Below, piece after piece: positions 37,766-52,200 of a DNA stretch of 64,000 nt. Under the pieces are notes generated by a model. It was not told the DNA's origin and did no database searches. It saw only the letters and a program-made list of their open reading frames with translations. The translations under genes were made by a program, and so were the position numbers. Position 1 is the first letter of the stretch, and each line of letters begins with the position of its first letter. Origin of the DNA: Paragordius varius (lineage: Eukaryota; Nematomorpha); NCBI GenBank assembly GCA_964247055.1, contig OZ176052.1, forward strand, positions 9,238,001 to 9,302,000, in the 5' to 3' direction.

Positions 37766-40105
37766 TTATTTATATGTATTTTTGTATTAAATTAGGCTTT
37801 CTGCATGGATGGTTTAAGATTCTATATAGCTTTAAAGGAATGTAATTTGTTTTAAAAAGGACACACCCAATATTATTTCAACCGAAAATTTGTAGTCATC
37901 ACTCGTCCAAGCCAGCCATAAAAATTTATAAAGGTTAAAGCACACGTTATATGATAAAATTGGGATTACCTTAAACCCATTATGAAATGATTAATTAAAA
38001 ACACATCATTTGCATTTGTTTTTGATTTTGAATCATAAATATACAAAGTTTTAACTTAAACGTTAAAGTCACTTTTTTATAGAGACAAACATAATTTATC
38101 ACAATCCATTGAATAATTATTTATATGAGTAAAATCATGAAAGCGCCAAATTTAATATGGGTTCAAAACAGTACTCAATTTTGGGTGGTGTTAAATAGCT
38201 CAACTAAATAAAAAATTGAAAATCAGAGTCAGTCTAACCCTTAGATTCCAGATGAAAAAAATTTTGCAAATCCATAAAAAGAAAATCCAAAAAACCACCA
38301 AATCGATAGATTATGATAAGATATACGTCCATTCAAACAAATTATAAATAATATTTAGAAAGAGTTAGAACAACAAACTATATAAAATGGACAAAAAATA
38401 ACTTTTGAGAGGATCATTGGAATTTTTTTGGGGCTCTGTTTGTTTTTGTCTCATCATGCCTCAACTGTATGGATTAATTAGTCGGTAAAATATAGGGATG
38501 TTTCTTACAAATAATTATAATTTCTTGAAGTATTATTAAAATAAGATATTATTTGATTTTTATTACATAATATCGAAGGTATGATGGTGATTGAAGAATT
38601 AAATAACGGGCATGGTCAACACATAAAAATTTTATATAATGATTTATCTTTTTCAAAAAAACATTATGTATATTATGTTAGTTGTAATCTTCACTTCATG
38701 TGTCATTAGGAATATAAAAAATACGGTAATAAAATCCTAAATTTATACTACATTGCAATGCAGTAATTGTTTAAAATATATGAACTTTAGCCTTTTACAT
38801 ACATGAAAAGTTCCATAAGTTATGTACTTTTTTTTCGCTTTAGCCTTTTCGTTCCTTGGTTAATAATTCAAATTTATCAATTGCTTCTTCCCGTTATAAA
38901 TGAAAATGTAATTTATAAAAATGTTTTTATCAGCAAGTTAGATATTTGAAAGAAAATTGGTTGTTTCAATAATATTGTCTAACTTATTTTTTTAATGCGA
39001 ACGCTGAACTATGAAAAAGTTATTGAAGTCAAAAAAAAAACTCAAACAATTTCAAAAAAAATTGTACTTCGGTAATTATTATATCATATTACTATAAAAG
39101 GCCGTTGAAAAAAAAGATTTAAAACATAACTGAACTCTTTTTATGTAATATTTTAGGATATAACAGATCAATTCTTATCTTAGACTAAAGAGTAATTTTA
39201 TAAAAGCCTTTTATAAGCTATACATTATTTTTGATTGATTACCACAATTACATTTGAAATGAATTTAGAGTAAAAAATCTCCTCTAAGAAAACATGTTTT
39301 GATGGCAAAGAGTATTTAGCGTTTTTTGACACTATAATGTAATTATAGTTTAATTACAGAAGACCTTAAGCTGTAGAAAACCTTAACTGATGTAATAATA
39401 ATAATATAAAATTTATTTTGTAAATTTGTGTAAAATTAAAATTTCAATAAAATACAAATAGTCCGGTATATATTTTTGATATAATAATTCTATCATCATC
39501 AGCGGTAAAACAAGTGAAGTTAAACAATTTAAGCTTGATTGATATGATCCTGACATTGTTCAATAGTTATATTGAATATTATTTTAATTAAACTTTATTC
39601 GCATTTCAATAAAGACATATTTAATATAAAAAAATTAGTAAAATCTTTCTCTCCAATCTCACCTTAAATATTTTTCTGAATTTGTAAAACTTTTTAAAAA
39701 CTGGATAAATATAGATTGAAAATAAAGCATTGATATATACTTAATTTTAAAATTCAGCTGTTTGTTTTAACTGAATTTGAACACTACGAATAAACATGCT
39801 AAAAGGTTAATTAAAAATGGTAGTTTTTTAATAAGGCGTTACATAAAATGAAATCATTTTAATCACCAATTATGTATACACAGAGCTATAAAAATAGGTT
39901 ATACAAAAATAGTTCGCAAAAAATATGTTTGATTTTATAAATTGTCCCTGCCAATACTCATATTAATTTAAACATTGATAAAGTCCTGAATATCACATTG
40001 AATTATTAAAATATTATTCAGCGGCAAAATTTAGGATGCAAAGAATGTTTTTTTGTCATGAATAGTAAGGTTTAAGTTGTTACCTTATCTGTTTACTTAG
40101 ATAAT

Positions 40106-40140
40106 GGGTGTCCAACACAGATGGCTTCGCGGGCCGCATT
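40106..40140 (+). mobile_element. hAT-like transposon terminus
   Basis: GGGTGTCCAACACAGATGGC followed by TTCGCGGGCCGC is the same end as at 37731-37765 in the opposite orientation. The two face away from each other, so they are not the ends of one element. Confidence 0.5.
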
Positions 40141-41867
40141 TGAAATTTATATCGGCATTTATCACAAATTATTAGTTTTCAAAAGAAGGTTGTATAATGC
40201 AAACACAATATAACAATTTTTTCTATTTTTTTCATTTAAATGTATTACAATGCATATATTTGATGATAAATGTTAAAATCAATGACATTTTTTAAAATTT
40301 TTGTAAAGACGATAATCTGCTTTGTCATGTGGACATTTAACTCACAGTTATTTTTATATACATCTAAGATGAATTCTAGCAATAATTTATTTATAGTTGT
40401 GTAAAAGTAACATATTTTATTGGTTGGTAAAAAATCGTAAAAAAGCAGTTTCACTTCACCAACAAAATGAGCTAATCCCAGTTTAAGATTTGTCAAAAAA
40501 GGTGTTTTTTATGACAAAAGAATAAAAGAACAATATAAAATTTTATAGCACATTACTACTAAACCATCATAAATAACATTATCATCCAACTCGCGTAAAT
40601 TAGGCCTAAATGCGAAAGAAAAAGGTAGTAATTTAAATAAGATGGGGCAATCCAAAATAAATTAAAGAAAAAAAACTAATACAATTTCAATTTCTTATAT
40701 TCAAAATCATTGCAAAAAACCAATAAATCTTAAGATTTTTTATTGCTCCTCGTGTATAGTTACAAACGTCTATTATTATCATCCATTTCCTAATTTGAAT
40801 ATGCCTCTAAATCAAGCAAAAATAATTTAAAATGATTTCCTAAGAACAGATATATACGCCAATATTTATATAAATTCTCAGAGCAGTCGCTGTCAAAATT
40901 AAATAATGTTCAAATAAGAAGACAAAAAAATAAGCTTTATAGCTTAGATACAGGACACAAAGAGTCTAAATATTTACCTTGTCAACAATGCATCATAAAT
41001 TTATTTAGGAGAGAAAAAACGATGGAGTCTATATAGCTTGATCTAGCTAGTAGAGCTTCAAATTTTATGCAAAACGGAGTGAAGAACATAAATCTTCTAT
41101 GTTAAAAAATCAAAAAAAAACTGACAAACATAAAGGGATAAAAAGCAAGAGCTAGTTATAAATGACGAGGAGAGATTAAAATTTGTAAAAATAATTATTA
41201 TTTTACATTTTAAAAAAATCTTAAATTTGTCAAATGCCACTAAAATGTACCACAGTGTTAAAATTTAAAACATCACATTAACGAATAATTTTGACAGTTT
41301 TATGATGTGTCCAAGTGTTTAATATAGTTTAATTCTTTTTTTAATCTGCTGAGAGTTAATTTTTTTTGTCTAATAACAGATTTAAAAAATTTTAAAATTC
41401 TAAATACTTTTGCTGTGATTTTAGTTTTTAATTTTAAGACATGTCACATAATCTCAATGAAAATATTTTTTTAATTAATTAAATCAATAGATAGATGGAC
41501 ATTACATGAGCTATATAGAATTCAATTTAATGCGTTTTAAAGGAATACTACACGCAAAAAGGCGTCAAATAAAACAAAAAAACTATAAAATATTTGCAAG
41601 AAAATCAATAATACCAGAACATAAATACATACACAGGTATGTCCTTTAATTATATACCATTTATTTAAATGATACTACAATTTATAATATCCTCAGACAT
41701 TCTATAAAAATATATATATTATGTCCAATATAATGTCACATATCTTTCGATTTATTGAGTTTGAGATCTAAAAAGTATACATGAAATAAAATTATATTAT
41801 AAAAAGTATATGGAATGATTTATTATCCATAATGGTTTACAATTAAATGCCTTGTGATATCTTATTA

Positions 41868-41952
41868 CAGTAAACACCCATATCATGTGTTATATGGGTC
41901 TTTTAGATAACCAATAAAAGGACCCATATAACCAATAATATGCTACTTACTG
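41868..41952. mobile_element. 85-base TA-flanked MITE, copy 1
   Basis: It begins CAGTAAAC and ends CTTACTG between TA dinucleotides, and is almost wholly palindromic through GTTATATGGGTC and GACCCATATAAC. The right end (CCAATAAT..ATGCT..TTACTG) matches the copy at 46965-47050. TA flanks and CAGT ends are the style of Tc1/mariner and pogo-like MITEs. Confidence 0.6.
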
Positions 41953-42161
41953 TAATTAAATAAATATTACAACGTTGAAAAAGTAACCATTGATAAATTA
42001 AATTATCAAAAAGTAAAATATTTTAACATGACAAATGTTATCTGGAAAATTTCAAATTATGATATAACAAAATATTTATTTTAATTAAGCGAAATATTCC
42101 ATCTAATTTATCTATGTCAAAATATAGTTTACTTTTAATTATTTTTTGACCATTATCAAAG

Positions 42162-45100
42162 TCAATCAAAATAATAGCTATAATATAATATTATAAAACC
42201 TTTGTTAGCAACAATCGCAATTTTCCGAGGTTCATTTTGTTGTCGAATAATTTCATTGAACCTGTTGACAAAAAATAAAAATGTATTTTAATATAGATAT
42301 TAAATATTTCGCATTTTTCCTAAAATTTTTTAGAATAGGTTAAAACCAAAAATACCTCCTTATACGTTCAGCAACACTTTCACTTGCGTTTTGGGGCTCA
42401 GTCGATGTCACACTTTCAGTAATGAGAGATTTTACGTTTTGATTTAAACTTGAAACCAATTTAGGTCGTTTAAGCATTCCGCGATCATCAAGCATTTTAT
42501 TTTCGTGATTATCCATATAAATATCAAGTTTTCCATTTGAGTAGGGAGGTATATTGGCCAAAGAAGCGTACAAATTTTTAGACTTTTTACTACGCAAGTC
42601 AGAATCCATTCTTGTGGACAAAATCATTTCATTTTCTAGATTCTTTCTATCATCCTCCACCGCATGTATTAAACGGTAAGGGTTAAGCCCACACTTGAGA
42701 GAATTCGGTCGGCCACGCAATAATGTTCGCTTTCGTTTATGACAAATATTTGCTTTCTCTGGCGATTCAATACCATGAGTACTAGTAATGTCATTTTTGT
42801 ACATAGGGGAACCCTTTTCAATATTCTGATTGTCGGTTTTTGATTCTTCGGCGATTGTTTCGTATACATTTTCCGTGGGTGTTAGAATAATACTATGTAA
42901 ATTGTTCTCGATATCCTGTGAAGTCAATGATTTACGTTGAGCAATTTCTTGGTGGATCAATGCTTTTTTCAACAACCGGCGAGCAGTTTTGTATGTTGGA
43001 GATGGTTTGTAAACTTCATTTATGCTTGAAGCATTTTCTTTGGGTTTAACATATTTAACATCTAAAAATTTAGATTTATATGTGCATCAGTTTTTAAACT
43101 GTATAAAATTAACTTTGACTGTAGAGTATTAACCGAAATATGAGATATATTAATACCATAAAATGAAATTGATAGAAAAACAATCGGAGAGATTATTTTA
43201 CCTTTACTTTAAACAAAAAAATGTGCTTTATCGCATCTTTTTAAAAATAATTACTCTAATAAATAAGCATCTAAAATTTAAAAAAAAATCTATACAAAAA
43301 TTAGTTTATATAATGTAATCAACGCAATCGTATTAATCAAAAGCAATCCAAGGTCCCAAATATAATAATATAAATTATATGATGATTAACCATTATATAG
43401 TTTTAACATTTCAAGAATATTTGAATGTGGAATCCAAAAAATATTAAATTTTATTCCCACTCGCCAAATATGTCAAGTAAAATGTTGTTAATTAATTCAA
43501 TCGATTTCAAACCTTACACATTTATATAAAAATATTTACCGTTAAAATTGGGATACAAGGCCAATTTTGCATCGATAAAAACTTCATCGTCTTCCAATAC
43601 ATTTTGCGTTTGGCTGTTATGATTGGATAGAGATGATTGATATAAATTGGGGCTTCCTTCACCATTCATCATTTGTTTGTCATTTCCATCACTCAAAATG
43701 GAATCGATAGATAATTTTAAATGATCCCCATCTATTAGTACGGTAAAATTTTCATATTAATCATATCTAACTATGGTAAAAATTTTAACTGCAACAAGGT
43801 AAAAAACTATATTATTCTATTAAGATCTTCTCTACAATTTAAATTAATGCAACTGTGAAATATATAATTGAGTTAAACAATATTCCCAATTTAACAGCCC
43901 AAAACAATGCGTTTTATAAAAAAAAATTGAAGGGTTAAAAGTATGGTTGTCTCTGAAAAAATATTGATCTTTTAGTTTTTACGTTTTGTCTGTATAATTA
44001 TTATCTTTACTGTAAATTAAATAAATAAAGCAAAATGATAAACAATGGATAATATATAAAATATAATATCTAATAATAACTAATTAACTTTTTTGGATAA
44101 AACAATCAAAAATAATTTAATATCGCTTGATGTAATAAACTTTACCCTTAAGGCCAGGTAACTGAGAGCAACTCAAACTTTTTCGATCACAATAATTGAA
44201 TAAAGCCGTGTAATTTGTGATATCGTTCATGGCACTGATTCTATCATCTTCGGTATCAAAAGGCAATGGATCCGTTGGAACTTCGTTCGTTTGATTTGGT
44301 TCGCCTTAAAACACATTTTAATTAAATTTTTTCTTTGGAAATAAAAATATATAATTATAAAATTATACAGGGGACCACACTGATAATGAGATTTTTTATG
44401 TAAACAGCGCCTATAAACTAAATACCTATCTTGATTATCAGACACTTTTCCTATTTCTTAATGTAAAGCCCTAATTTTTAGGTTATAATTAGTTAAAGAT
44501 GAGAACACGTTCCCAACTTGTGTGTCTTATGAAACGCTTTTAAACCAATAAATTAACCAACTAAATTTATTCATTTTTAATTATTTTTTTCCCCAAATAT
44601 TTATAATACATTAAACATATATTATTTAACAAAATTTATTATCATTATTGTTACCAAAAAATTAATATTAATTAAATTTTAACTAAAATTTGATATTTTC
44701 CCACATTCGGGGTCATTATGAGATGGGTATATTGTTCAAAATTTTCATTTAACACGAAAGAAGAAAAAAGAAACTTAAATTTAATGACTAAAAAGGGTTA
44801 AGATGGCACAAATATTTTTCATGTACGAATAAATATTATGAAATCATTGTACTTTTCGGTATTATAGGTGGTTTTTTGGGACAAACTAAATTACATTTAC
44901 TGTAATTTCTTGCAGCGATACGTGGGTTTTTCCGACACGGAACCTCTATAAATTTATTGTAAGATAAGAATGTTATTTTTGGCAAGATAGGCAAATCAAT
45001 TATGGGGCTTAAAAATAAATAATTTTTTTTACTTCGATGTGTTACTTTTATCGGGACATCATCAATATCTGGTTGACATTTGTCATTATTAATATTCTGT

Positions 45101-48100
45101 TCCACATTTTCAGTTTGAATAATTTGGTTGCCTTTTAAAAATTATTTAATGGTAATATCATTAAAATATAGGGCTACTTTTATAATAATAATATGTAAAA
45201 ACTGCCATTTAAAATGACGTCATATAAATAAGTATTTATAAAATTAATAGGTTAAGTATATTTTTATGTCATGGCTAAAACAAAATTAATTTCATTTAAA
45301 AACATACAAATTTGTGAAAAATTATTAAACTGCTACTTTCGTCAATCAATTTGGGATATAAAGTAGGAGCTTGTGCGTTAATGTCATTCGGAATTTCTAT
45401 ATTTTGCATTTCATATTCCTATAAATTAAATACTTGAATATAATTATTTTTTAAAAATATGATCTAAAAAGGTGTATTTAAAGACTTGTTGTTAAATTTG
45501 TTGGAATAATAAAGTTAATTTAAGAAATTAAACATTAAGCCAATTATTTTAAGTGTAAAAAATTATATACCACATTTTTTATTTAAATTTTTATTTAATA
45601 ACTTTAGAAAAAATTAAAAAAAACATTTTATATAATTCATAATATTTGATAACTTATATCAATCTTACCAAAGCATGCGATGAAGCTTGATAAGGTTTAG
45701 TTGTTTTATCCATTGAAGCCAATTTGTAAAATAACTTGCGCACACCACTAACCCCCTTGGGCAAAATTCTGCAGACAGTAACCAAAAATGAATTTTATAA
45801 TATCCAATAAAGAATGTGATAAAACCAATTCAGTATCATAGATTTTTAGTCAATCGATAAACAAAATATATTATAACTTTTTAGATTTTCCTGCCCCCGT
45901 ATTGGTAAGTTGTTTACAATTAAGACGCGGAAGGGATGCAACTAAATGGTTTTGAGCATTGAGCGCTATAAATAATAATCCATAAAATACTTTTTTCAAA
46001 AAAAATATAAATTAAAATTGAGCAAAAAACAGTATAATACCGTCATTGCGCTCCTCTAAATGAGTCAAAGTTTCTTGACTTAAGGAATTAACTTTACCTT
46101 TGCTTTGTATTCTATATAATATAAAAAATATAAATTGCATAAAACCTAATTGGCTATGTCGTTTTTTAAGTAATTATAAACATTTTTCATTATCATAACA
46201 TGGTGTTTGTCGTTATGGTTTAAGAGTTTAAAATACGATTAATGAAGGTGACCATAAAAAACACATACATACACACATAATATATGTTAAAATAAAATTT
46301 TTAAACAAATGGCACATCAAAGTTTTAGTTTAAAATATAAATTAATTATACACTATCAATTAAAAGATTCAAGCATAAAACTTACTTATTTCGTTTGCTT
46401 AAAAACATATTCCCAGATCTGGTAAAAGGGGATTCATACTTTTGACTTGATTTGAAGATATCTTTTGTAGCTTTAGACGTGGTTGTATTTGCTGTTTTTC
46501 TACAAACAAATGTCAGTTTGTAAAATAATAAAAAAATGACTTGAAAATATTAGCAAATACTTAAAGAAGGAATGAGTATTTTGTATGGGCTGAGGTGTTT
46601 TCTCCACAAAAAATTGATGTAATCTAGTTTCATGTTCCTGCTCGATTCCATTAAATCCATTTTCAATCGATTGCGATCCACCATTAGATTTTTTATTTGG
46701 ATATAAATTGGGGGCCGATGGGCTTTTAGGTTTATAGTGTGGTGTGATATGGTGATGAGGTGTACAAGGGGAATTAGCTGTATATATATATTGTGAGAAT
46801 TAAAAATCAGTGAAAAAGTTCAAAAATTTGCATAATAATATTTGTGTTTAGCTGTAATAAATAAATATTTAAAATAAAAATTTTGTGAAAATATCTTATA
46901 TTTTGTTTAACAATATTGGCGACTAGTGCTAGTTTATTTTATTAATAGTGATAGATGACATTTACAGTAAAGAACATTTTTCTTGGCTTATAGTTGGTTC
47001 TCAGAAAAATCAATTTTTTTGTTGCTAGCCAATAATTATGCTCTTTACTGTAAATGATAGTTATAGATAAAAATTTAATAAAAAACTAACATTACCTCAA
47101 AATATAAAAGTTATTAATTTTACATATTGTGTCAAATATCAGAAAATGAAACAATCAATTGCCAATAAAAAAAATTTTATTCGAAAAAAAATATATCCGA
47201 AAATTGTTACCAATTTGTTTCATGTAATTTGAATCTTGCATATGATGTGGGTCAATATATGCCGCATTCACTACCATTTTTTTCAAACCATGCCTCAAAC
47301 CTATCATCATAGTAGAACAAAAAAAGTGTTTATAAGTTTAAATTTAAATATTTTAAAACCCAATAACATTAACATAAACAAAATGTATAACCATTAACTA
47401 AAGAACCACTACGCCGATGACCTTTTTTGGATTGCCTATCTGAATATGGGATTCTTTGGACAGAATTACCGCTCGTTTTAGAGACATTTGGGTACAATGA
47501 TGGTACTGTTCTGTAAATACAAATCAAATGTTATCAATAAACTATTATTATATGCCATAAAGATAGATTTAAATTTCTTTTAATTATTAATAGGATGTTT
47601 CTTGAGTTTTTTAAAGCCTTAGCATCATAATTTCTTGTAAATATATGTTTGCGAAAACAAAATAAAAAATATTAACATATTGAAAGACAACAGCCAAAAC
47701 TTTTATGCTTGACAGTTATGATTTCCATGATTATCTTTTCAATTTTATACTTATCACAAAGAATAAATTACCTGCAATTTTTATCGTCATTCAAATCGAT
47801 GAGAGCGTTTTCAGATTCTGAGTTGTTACAACATAAAGCATATATTTCTTCCGGTATGTAACCAAGTCTAAAGCATTCCGTAATATATAAAATAAATTGC
47901 ATATCTAAAATATATGAAAAAAAGACAGAGAATTAATCATATTTTATATATTAAAAAGTTATATCCATTCTTTCCTAATAATACCACCGAAATTTATTTA
48001 AACAAAAAAATATCACATAAATTTAGATATTTTCTATACTTATCAGAATTTTCAATAAAACAGGTTATGATTTTAATCCATGGGACAAATTCTTTCCAGG

Positions 48101-49207
48101 AAAGTGAATTAATATCTTGGAGCAAATTAGGGGTCATAACTGTGGCCAAATTTTCGGCACTCATTTTATTTTTTGAGACATGCTGCGAAACTTGGTTCAA
48201 AAAATCAAATGTAAATCTAAAAATAAATCAAATTTAGTTAATATGAAATTGGTAGATAAAAAAAATTAAAATTGAATTTTTTATGGGTTTAACGTAATTA
48301 CCAATAATTAGTTTCAATAGACTAATTATATAGTTCACAAATTATTCTTTATAAAAATGATTACTTAAAATCGTTTAAATTATCACAGTGGAGAAACAAA
48401 TAAACATTAAATCCTCTTTAATGAGAAATTTTAGGTATATAATAGACATGATAAACCCATTTAATCAAATTTAATTATGCTCATTCAAATTAAGAAATTA
48501 ATGAGAACACTGATATCAATAATCTAATAGTTGATACATAATAGAGAAAACAGTAAATATGCAAATTAACCATATTTAAGCAAATATATACCGCAAAGTG
48601 CAAATGTTTTCATACGGTAAGAGTAAGAAAGTTAAATACAAATAAATTGCATTTTGCTTTTCAATTTCAAGATTTTCCGAAAATCGAACACGTTTGTACA
48701 CTAATAAAAATAGCTTCCACAGGTACCGTGGAAAAATGGGTTCTGGCAACTTTGCAAAAAACAATTTAATTAAACAACATGCATCAAACACGTTGAAAGA
48801 TATATTGTGGGGAATATCATTTTCTTTATTAACGTATTTCTATGAATTAATCTTAGTGGATACTTGAATTTGAGACTGACGGGGACAGGAACCAGATTTC
48901 CTAAATAAACCCTCTTGATCAATATTTTTTAGAACAATCTTGCTTAATTCGACCAATAACCTATTTATAATAATACAAATGTACCTTGGTGCTATAAAAG
49001 ATTCCGATAATTCAATAAAATCATTCTTATTTATTGAGCCGCCAAAAAATAAATTTTGATTACAAACCTTATATTTAAAAGGGTAAAGAAAACTTTGGGT
49101 TCGCAATTATTTAATTCAAGAGAGGATAATTTCAAGGTTGTTATTATATATTCCCGTAACTTCTCCTGCGACAGACACAAATTATTTGACTGAGAAAAGA
49201 AATTCAT
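42162..49207 (-). CDS. RhoGAP protein resembling ARHGAP11
   Basis: The start ATG is at 49205-49207. The first five exons, 5' to 3', are 49094-49207, 48864-49067, 48592-48839, 48040-48216 and 47772-47867, and they cover the RhoGAP domain. It has the arginine finger in GLFRKSG, FFAKLPEPI, the NKMSAENLA helix and APNLLQ-like TPNLLQ. The order and wording are closest to ARHGAP11, which stimulates GTP hydrolysis on Rho. Many small exons follow for a Ser/Lys-rich, probably disordered C-terminal region. They include 43543-43738, about 42355-43065 and a last exon 42162-42261 with RQQNEPRKIAIV. Introns 1 and 2 are only 26 and 24 bases (49068-49093 and 48840-48863). Keeping them would break the frame or add a stop. 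The middle exons are approximate. Confidence 0.75.
46965..47050. mobile_element. 86-base TA-flanked MITE, copy 2
   Basis: It begins CAGTAAAGAACA and ends TGCTCTTTACTG with TA on both sides. It has the same size and right end as the copy at 41868-41952, but a different middle. It lies in an intron of the RhoGAP gene. Confidence 0.55.
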
Positions 49208-49298
49208 GGTTATTTTTTAAATCAAGCGGCATAATTTTGAATCATTCTCAATAAACAAATGCTTTAATGCATGGTCGCATATTCATGCCTGATTAACC
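49208..49298. promoter_or_regulatory. Shared 91-base head-to-head intergenic region
   Basis: Only 91 bases separate the start codons of the minus-strand RhoGAP gene and the plus-strand RalGAP beta gene, so core promoter elements of both must lie here or in the opposite gene's first exon. No clear TATA box was seen. A bidirectional promoter is inferred from distance alone. Confidence 0.5.
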
Positions 49299-52200
49299 AT
49301 GAAGGATTTTCAAACCTTAAAGGAGTTTTTCAAACATAATTCTTTGGATAGTAGTTCAGTTCAGAAAGTATATCTCTATTATTACATAGATAATTAATAT
49401 TATTGGAAGTGATGAAAGTATTGTTTATTTGGAAAGTTTGTTGAAAGCTTTCAGAAATAATAAAATTTCTCCAAAAGATATTGGTGATGCAGCACAATTA
49501 ATTTGGATTATGGAGGTTTATTACATATCTATTTGATAGTTGTTTAGTTTTGGTCTGTTATTGCCATTTAACAAGTATGAAAGTATTAATGAAATATTGC
49601 AACTATATCAATTTTGGATACGGATTTGCTTTTCGGAAAATACAGAAAAAGTTATCCCTTTACCTATTCAAGAAAACCCAAATTTTTTCTTACATAAAAT
49701 GATAGATCATTTAGTGTTTCCATTTTACCCCAGAAAGGATAAAAGTATATTGCAACATAATTTTTCAGATTCCGATATCTTAGGTTACCAGGCTATGGCA
49801 TGCATTCAAATTTTAATGATTTTTAGCTCATTCATAAGCAAACCGTCTAATTTAAATGAACAAAATTTAATTACTCCTGATATTTGGGAACACATACTTT
49901 TCACACTCATAAGAATCTGTGATATGTTATTTAATTTCGAAAACGATGGTAATATAATTTTATATAACAACTAATTTTATTATCCAAGGTCAAATTAAGA
50001 ATATTGGATATATTTAATTGTTGTTATATTACAATTTATATATCTAACCTAAACAAGTGTAAAATCGCATGATATTATACATATTTGTTAAAGCGGGTTG
50101 ATTGAAAAAAATTCAATTTCTAACTAAAAATATTAATTTTTAATGATTAAAATGAAATTTATATTTGGTAGTTGTTTATTTTTTTCGTTTAACCCCCCAT
50201 GTTTTTATCATCAAATAACCATAAAATACAATGTAAAAATTAATATTTTTTACAACTAGTTGTGATAAAAAATATAAATTTGTTTTAAATAATCCGCCGC
50301 ACAATTTTACATTACATTTGCTTATAATTAATTATGTGGGAGCACGACAAAGCATCAATCTCGGTTTTACATAAACTCATAATGAGCTACAAATATAAAA
50401 AAATAATATATTTTTCAAATATCTATAATTTATAATATCTTTATCAATAGAATATTATTTAAATTAATTAAAAATATTGATTTTAACATTTTTTTAATAA
50501 GGGTCATGATGCGGCTAATGACACTTGTATTTTTTTTCATTTAATTGGGCAATATAAATACATACATATATTTCATAGATGTCATAGAAAGCGGAAACTT
50601 AAATAATCCTCATTCTTCTTTGTCTCTGGGAACTTTAATTGGTAGCCAAGCCTTTAAAACACTGTTTGAGGTTTGGATTTTTACATTGGATAGTGTAGCC
50701 CTGATCACATTTCCCTCCGTGGTATTTTGGAATACGCTAGAATCTTTCTGTAAAATGCAATGGAAATACCGTTATATAGTCTTGATTGAACAATGGATAT
50801 CAACTATGTTGCCATTGACTCAAAGATTGATTCGACAACTAAAAGGGCAGAGTTCTGATAAATTTGATAAAGGTTTATTTTAATTAATTCTATAGTTATT
50901 GAATAAATTTTGGGATGATATATTTAAATCAATTTTTTATATAAAATATTTCAATCAATATAATTTGCTATATACAATGCTTTACTCAAAAAAATAAAAT
51001 ATTTAGACGGTTTTCTTTGATAATTGATTATTAATTTCTTTTTTGTTAATGATTTTTTATAAAGAAATATTAGGCCCCAGTAATAAAGGTATAATGGGAA
51101 ATTGAGTATATAACTATTCCGCATTTTTTTGTCCGATTTTATATTTTCCCTTTTTTTAAAATACATAAAAATTTATCTTTATATAGTCTTTGTGTTTACT
51201 AATTCCATATTTTGATATTAATTTATAGATGGCAACAATAAATTACTCGTTATTTATTGGTATAAAATGTTGCGGATACTTGGATCGCCGCAAGACATTA
51301 TATTTCATTGTTGGTTTCATACGCAACAAAAAACAACGAAATCAAATGCAGAGTATGACTTTTATATTTAATAACTAATTTATCAATTAATAACTTGGCA
51401 GTATATGGTATATATAATGGGAACTCATATATTAATTATCGTTTAGAATATTTGATTAAATCAAGAATAAATTGACTTTTTCGGGAATATAGATATATGT
51501 ATATATATATAACACTTTTGGTCAGAATTTATTTTTTGAAGAGATTGCCCCAAAACGAACAACTCTTATTGTTTTAATATCTTTACAAATATAATTTTTT
51601 ATAATATGCCATATTAGACAAATGGATTTTAAACAGGCCGCCAACATTTTATTTGATAAATCTTACAAATTACGGGAAAATATTGCAAACACTCTGCATA
51701 ATGAACTATTCCCTATTGAAATCAGTGATGGAATGAAGTCATATTCTCAACCGCCCTCTGATAAACATGTTAAGAAATCTCCTTCGAAACCTAGCTCACC
51801 AACACACAAAAAGGATTTTGCGTACAAAACATTATTAGCCGAACAAAATCATTTACATTTGTGTTCATTGATATACCTAAGATATATCACTGGAATATCA
51901 CAAATAATTGATTTGTTTTTGGGTATTTTATGAAAATTATCATCTATAAATGTGATATAATGAGTTTACATTTTTATTTAAATTTAAAAATGTTTAATAT
52001 AAAACAAGGTTAAATTAGAATGTGTTTCAAATCACCAAAATGTTTCCTGCTTCTGTAAATAAATAAAAATATTAATAATGAATGGGTTTCAATTCTTTAT
52101 ATAAATCCCTGTCTTAATTGGAATATTTTATCATTTTATAAGTTCTTATATATACTATTCACTTGTTTAAAATTAAATTTAATATATTTCGATAAATATT

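Larger units (their letters stand above)
35409..42161. other. Gene-free interval of 6.7 kb
   Basis: I find no supported exon. The interval holds two hAT-like termini (37731-37765 reading outward to the right, and 40106-40140 reading to the left) and one 85-base miniature element (41868-41952). Short minus-strand frames at 37098-37283 and 40245-40496 have no recognisable content. The missing upstream exons of the zinc-finger gene could lie here. Confidence 0.45.

Noticed and set aside
40245-40496. Minus-strand frame near a hAT-like end, possible transposase fragment
   Set aside because: The similarity to hAT transposases was too vague to name; composition is ordinary for this region.
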